A stretch of 30,684 nt of DNA from Pseudomonadota bacterium (lineage in GTDB: Bacteria > Pseudomonadota > Alphaproteobacteria > Rhizobiales > Rhizobiaceae). Both the position numbers and the translations under genes were made by a program. Every line of letters starts with the position of its first letter. Position 1 is the stretch's first letter. The DNA lies in contig JAEWLS010000044.1 of assembly GCA_023457435.1 (NCBI GenBank), positions 1 to 30,684 on the forward strand. Direction: 5' to 3'. This document shows positions 25,668-30,684 of the stretch, piece by piece. Under the pieces are notes generated by a model. It searched no databases and was not told the DNA's origin. It saw only the letters and a list, made by a program, of their open reading frames with translations.

Positions 25668-27071
25668 CTACATATGAATCGGCTTCGTCCAGGCCGCCAG
25701 CGCCGCCTCCTTGACCGATTCCGACATGGTCGGATGCGCGTGGCAGGTGCGCGCCAGATCTTCGGCCGAACCGGAGAACTCCATCAGCACGCACGCCTCG
25801 TGGATCATTTCGCCGGCGCCGAAGCCGACGATATGCACGCCGAGCACCTTGTCCGAGGCCTTGTCGGCCAGCACCTTGACGAAGCCGTCGGTCGCCGCCA
25901 TCGCGCGCGCCCTGCCATTGGCCGAGAACGGGAACTTGCCGGCCTTGTACTCGACGCCCGCCTTCTTCAGCTCTTCCTCGGTCTTGCCGACCGACGCGGC
26001 CTCGGGGCTGGTGTAGACCACGGAAGGGATCACGTCGTAATTCACGTGGCCCTTCTGGCCAGCGATGATCTCGGCCACCGCGACGCCCTCGTCCTCCGCC
26101 TTGTGCGCCAGCATCGGTCCGGCGATGACGTCGCCGATGGCGTAGACGCCGTCCATGCTGGTGCGGAAATGGCCATCGGTCTTGACGCGGCCGCGCTCGT
26201 CGAGCGCGATGCCGGCCTCCTTAAGCCCGTCCGTGTAGGGCTTGCGGCCGGTCGCGACGAGCACCGCATCGGCGGTTAGGGTCTCGGCAGCGCCGCCCTT
26301 CACCGGCTCGAACGTCACCGTCGCGCCCTTCTTGGCCTTGGCCACACCGGTCACCTTGGCGCCGAGCCTGAACTCGATGCCCTGCTTGGCGAGCATGCGC
26401 TGGAACTGCTTCGCCACCTCGCCGTCCATGCCGCCGAGGATGGTGTCCAGATACTCGACCACCGTCACCTTGGCGCCGAGCCGCACCCACACCGAGCCGA
26501 GTTCAAGGCCGATAACGCCGCCGCCGACGACGACGAGCGTGCCCGGCACCTTCGGGAATTCCAGCGCACCCGTCGACGACACGACGACCTTCTCGTCGAA
26601 CTCGACGTTCACGCCGGGTATGCCGGCGACTTCCGACCCCGTCGCGATGACGATGTTCTTCGTCTCCAGCGTCTCGGTTTTGCCGTCGCCAAGGGCCACC
26701 GCGACCTTGCCCTGCCCGGCGATGCTGCCGGTGCCCTGGTAGGTGTCGATCTTGTTCTTCTTCATCAGGAACACGAGGCCGTCCGTGTTCTGCTTGACCA
26801 CCGTGGTGCGGTGGCCGTGCATCGCCGCGAGATTGAGCTTCGGCGCGCCTACCTCGACACCGAGCGCGCCGAGATGCGCGACTTCCGCGAACTTCTCGGA
26901 TGCGTGCAGCAGCGCCTTGGACGGGATGCAGCCGACATTGACGCAGGTGCCGCCGAAGGTCGGCCGCTTCTCGACCAGCGCGACCTTGAGGCCGAGTTGC
27001 GCCGCCTTGATGGCGCAGACGTATCCGCCGGGTCCGCCGCCGATGATGACGACATCGTAGCTGGTGGGCAT
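25668..27071 (-). CDS. lpd: Dihydrolipoamide dehydrogenase (E3)
   Basis: The 467-residue FAD enzyme reoxidises the lipoyl groups of 2-oxoacid dehydrogenase complexes with NAD. GGGPGGY (11-17) binds FAD, the redox cysteines are Cys43 and Cys48 in GGTCVNVGCIPSKALL, the NAD loop is VVVGGGVIGLELG, and the C-terminal HAHPTMSE gives the catalytic His446 and Glu451. The ATG at 27071 has AAAGAGG upstream; the frame is open further but that part is antisense to the MAPEG gene. It probably serves the SucA-SucB complex encoded 20 kb away on the other strand. Confidence 0.96.
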   Translation of the reverse strand: MPTSYDVVIIGGGPGGYVCAIKAAQLGLKVALVEKRPTFGGTCVNVGCIPSKALLHASEKFAEVAHLGALGVEVGAPKLNLAAMHGHRTTVVKQNTDGLVFLMKKNKIDTYQGTGSIAGQGKVAVALGDGKTETLETKNIVIATGSEVAGIPGVNVEFDEKVVVSSTGALEFPKVPGTLVVVGGGVIGLELGSVWVRLGAKVTVVEYLDTILGGMDGEVAKQFQRMLAKQGIEFRLGAKVTGVAKAKKGATVTFEPVKGGAAETLTADAVLVATGRKPYTDGLKEAGIALDERGRVKTDGHFRTSMDGVYAIGDVIAGPMLAHKAEDEGVAVAEIIAGQKGHVNYDVIPSVVYTSPEAASVGKTEEELKKAGVEYKAGKFPFSANGRARAMAATDGFVKVLADKASDKVLGVHIVGFGAGEMIHEACVLMEFSGSAEDLARTCHAHPTMSESVKEAALAAWTKPIHM

Positions 27072-27100
27072 GGGGAACCTCTTTCGTTGCCGCCGCGGCT

Positions 27101-27493
27101 TCAGAAGGCGAGTTGCCAGAACAGGATCGCGATGCCGATCATCGAGATGCTCCAGAACGTCGAGCGTACGGGACCATAACCGGCGATATAGGCGGGCAGA
27201 TATGCGACCCGGCCCCAGAAATAAAGGGCCGCGCCCAGCCCAGTCCACCAGTCCGCCTTGCCGGCCAGCGCCACGCCGAGCGCCATCGCGGCGAACACGG
27301 GGAACGTCTCGACGAAGTTTCGCAGCGCCTTCTCGGCGCGGAACCCGCGCTCCGGGACGGCGTCGCCCGGTCTGCGGACCCCGTGGCCGCCGGCCAGCAC
27401 GGCCTGGGTGACGATGTAGGCCAGCGCCAGCGGCGCGCACAGCGCGAGATAGGCGAGTTCGGTGGAGAGCGAAGGCAGGATTGCGCTGTTCAT
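27101..27493 (-). CDS. MAPEG family membrane protein (copy 2)
   Basis: The 130-residue protein has four hydrophobic segments and the same core blocks as copy 1 at 8228: ALRNFVETFPVFAAMAL, then ADWWTGLGAALYFWGRVAYLP. I estimate about half the aligned positions are identical over the last 80 residues. It precedes lpd by 29 bp on the same strand. The ATG at 27493 has no obvious ribosome-binding site; a start 15 codons upstream is possible. Confidence 0.85.
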   Translation of the reverse strand: MNSAILPSLSTELAYLALCAPLALAYIVTQAVLAGGHGVRRPGDAVPERGFRAEKALRNFVETFPVFAAMALGVALAGKADWWTGLGAALYFWGRVAYLPAYIAGYGPVRSTFWSISMIGIAILFWQLAF

Positions 27494-27579
27494 GGGTCCG
27501 CGACTGGCAGGAGGAATGTCACGGGCGGCCGCCCGCACCGTTCTCTACCACCATTGCCGCGCTACACAAACGCGGCGCT

Positions 27580-28479
27580 TCAGCGCCCCGCGGCCGCCAT
27601 GCGCCGCCCGCTCCACTCGGCAAGCGCGATGCCAGCGAGCACCAGCACGAAGCCGGCGGCGTGGTAGGCGAACACCGGCTCGCCCAGCACCGCGATCGAC
27701 AGCACCGCCCCGAAGATCGGGATCAGGTTGATGAACAGGCTCGCCCGGTTCGGTCCGATCAGCTCGACGCCGCGCATGTAGAAGATCTGCGCCAGGAGCG
27801 ACGGGAAGATCACGGTGTAGAGGCCGATCGCCCAGCCGGTGGCGTCGGGCAGCACCACACGGTCCGCCGCGTACTCCCAGACCATGAACGGGATCGAGGC
27901 GGCGAGTGCCGAGGCGCCGAACACCGTCATCGAGCTCATCCAGTGGATGTCCGGCTTGTAGCGCAGAAGAACCGTATAGAAGCCGTAGAAGATGACCGCG
28001 AGGATGGTCAAAGCATCGCCGATGTTGACGTCGAGCTCGGCCAGCCGCCACAGGCTGCCATGCGCGGCGGTGATGGCGATGCCCACCAGCGTCAGCACGA
28101 AGCCGGCGACCTGCGCGCCGCTCACCCGCATGCTGAACAGCAGGAAATTCAGCGCCATCGTCACCAGCGGGATGCCGGCCTGTTCGATCGAGGAGTTGAC
28201 CGCGCTGGTATACTGCAGGCCCGAATACATCGCCGCGTTGAAGCCGGTGAAGCCGACCATGCCTAGCGGGATCAGGATCGGCAGCGCCGGCCGGATCAGC
28301 GGCCAGTCCCGGCGCACCTGCTTCCATCCGATCGCCAGCAGGAAGGCGAGCGCCACGAACCAGCGCAGCCCGGTGAGCAGCATCGGCGAGATGTGGCCGA
28401 CGGCGAGCTTTCCGGCGATGGTGTTGCCGCCCCAGAACAGCGTGGTCAGGACGAGCAGCAGGTAGGCGTTGCGGTACAT
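27580..28479 (-). CDS. EamA/DMT-family transporter
   Basis: The 299-residue inner-membrane protein has about ten hydrophobic helices in two EamA halves. Typical features are LFWGGNTIAGKLAVGHISP and LTGLRWFVALAFLLAI in the first half, the loop YTSAVNSSIEQAGIPLVTMAL, and IGPNRASLFINLIPIFGAVLSI followed by LGEP in the second. These proteins export small metabolites; the substrate is unknown here. Start at 28479 (MYRNAYLLLVL) fits the first helix. It is divergent from purA, with 198 bp between the two starts. Confidence 0.88.
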   Translation of the reverse strand: MYRNAYLLLVLTTLFWGGNTIAGKLAVGHISPMLLTGLRWFVALAFLLAIGWKQVRRDWPLIRPALPILIPLGMVGFTGFNAAMYSGLQYTSAVNSSIEQAGIPLVTMALNFLLFSMRVSGAQVAGFVLTLVGIAITAAHGSLWRLAELDVNIGDALTILAVIFYGFYTVLLRYKPDIHWMSSMTVFGASALAASIPFMVWEYAADRVVLPDATGWAIGLYTVIFPSLLAQIFYMRGVELIGPNRASLFINLIPIFGAVLSIAVLGEPVFAYHAAGFVLVLAGIALAEWSGRRMAAAGR

Positions 28480-28677
28480 GGGGGCGCCGGCGCTGGCGTT
28501 TCGGGATTGCGGTCGGCCCCTACAGGCCGGGCGCCTGCAAGTAAATGCGCCAGCGCCGCATGGTTCCGCCGCCACGCGCATGGCGAACAGCGCTCAAAGA
28601 AGGGTCGCGCAGGCGCCGGACGGACGCTATAGAGCCGGCGTAACTGGGCAGCGGCAGGGTGCCGGGGAGTTTTCGCT

Positions 28678-29976
<1,299 letters not shown>

Positions 29977-30040
29977 CTTCCGCGCGCGTCGGCGTAGTGC
30001 GAGTTCGAAAGGGCACCAAGAGAAAGACAGGTGATCAGGA

Positions 30041-30684
30041 ATGGCCGATTTCGTCGCCGTACTGAAGAAAACCATCGAAGGCCTGAACGACAATACGCCC
30101 GAACTGCGCCAGCGCGTCTATAGCAAGGCGCGCGACACCGTCGCCGCCAAGCTCGCGGCGATAACCCCGACCCCGCCGCAGATCGTAGTCGAACGCCAGA
30201 AGAAGGCGCTGGAAGACGCGATCTCCGCGGTCGAGGCGAGCTACGCCGCCAAGCACGAGCCGGTCGACGGCGACGATTTCGACAGCATCCTGACCGGGCT
30301 GGAGCGCAAGCCTCTGCCGCGCGCCGCCCAGCTCGACCATGAGCCGGAACCCGAGCCGGAGGCCGAACCCGAGCCCGCGCCGGAGCCCGAACCCCTGGAG
30401 GCGGAGGCGCCCGACCCGGTCGCTGACGAGCCGCGGAGCGACGACGATGCCCCGTGGGCCGATGCGCCCGCCATCGAGCCGACGCCTCGCGCCGGCCGCC
30501 TGTCGACGCCGCCCGAGCTGTCGGTCATGCCGCCCGACGAGCCGTTGCGTCCCGTGGAGCCTTTCAGGAAATCCGAGCCGCTGAAGCCGGTCGAGCCCAC
30601 GCCGCGCGCTGTGCCGCCGCTGGCGCGCCCCGGCGCCACGATTCCGGCGCAGCCCTCCGCCGGGCCGGTCGAGCACGCCGGGCC
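30041..30684 (+). CDS. Charged, proline-rich protein, N-terminal part (runs off the window)
   Basis: The frame opens with ATG at 30041 (AGGA immediately upstream) and stays open to the window edge, giving at least 214 residues. The first 75 residues are helical and charged (MADFVAVLKKTIEGLNDN, ELRQRVYSKARDTVAAKLAA). They are followed by a long Pro/Glu/Asp-rich stretch with repeated EPEPEPE-type units from about residue 102, probably a disordered linker. A similar hypothetical protein often follows purA in rhizobia; its function is unknown to me. A membrane segment or domain may lie beyond the window. Confidence 0.75.
   Translation, partial: MADFVAVLKKTIEGLNDNTPELRQRVYSKARDTVAAKLAAITPTPPQIVVERQKKALEDAISAVEASYAAKHEPVDGDDFDSILTGLERKPLPRAAQLDHEPEPEPEAEPEPAPEPEPLEAEAPDPVADEPRSDDDAPWADAPAIEPTPRAGRLSTPPELSVMPPDEPLRPVEPFRKSEPLKPVEPTPRAVPPLARPGATIPAQPSAGPVEHAG

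Noticed and set aside
28480..28677. Small RNA or promoter in the EamA-purA gap
   Set aside because: A CTATAG stretch at 28627-28632 could be a -10 element for purA, but no matching -35 box or terminator-like hairpin supports a separate RNA.

Overview
The window is GC-rich, densely packed chromosomal DNA from an alphaproteobacterium, most likely a Hyphomicrobiales (Rhizobiales) member close to Mesorhizobium/Phyllobacteriaceae. The evidence is the mdh-suc cluster, the cpoB-tilS-ftsH...glmM order, Omp25/31-like outer membrane proteins, candidate CtrA boxes (TTAA-N7-TTAAC), and purA followed by a charged, proline-rich hypothetical gene. The assignment rests on gene content and order; no database search was run. 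I found no tRNA, rRNA, CRISPR array, insertion sequence or phage gene.

Plus strand, 1-8650: the 3' end of mdh, then sucD, a small retropepsin-like (clan AA) protein, sucA, a small YCII-like protein, sucB, a DUF4241 protein, two exported proteins of unknown function and a MAPEG membrane protein. These are TCA-cycle genes (malate dehydrogenase, succinyl-CoA synthetase alpha, 2-oxoglutarate dehydrogenase E1 and E2) with small genes in the gaps. sucC, usually between mdh and sucD, is absent here. The E3 gene lpd lies 19 kb away on the other strand, preceded by a second MAPEG gene.

Minus strand, 8647-12579: serA and serC (serine biosynthesis), separated by a 127-bp inverted-repeat element, then an HtrA/DegP-fold protein with PDZ domain whose three catalytic positions are all replaced. 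A 416-bp gap follows, with a perfect FNR/FixK-type palindrome and a compact three-way-junction fold directly upstream of a plus-strand PhyH-family dioxygenase gene (12996-13787) of lower GC content.

Minus strand, 13963-25578 (transcription right to left): cpoB, tilS and ftsH; then a block of an Hsp70-like ATPase, a Crp/Fnr regulator and two Tat-exported ferritin-like proteins; then glmM and two tandem outer membrane beta-barrel genes, each with a CtrA-type box upstream. ftsH and glmM are normally adjacent in this order, so the Hsp70/Crp/ferritin block looks inserted. tilS has no ATG, GTG or TTG upstream of its PP-loop and seems to start at CTG overlapping the cpoB stop.

25668-30684: lpd (E3), MAPEG and an EamA transporter on the minus strand; purA and the start of a charged, proline-rich protein on the plus strand. 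Most genes are housekeeping. The notable parts are the gene-order breaks, the inserted block, the degenerate protease, the unexplained structured elements and the tilS start.
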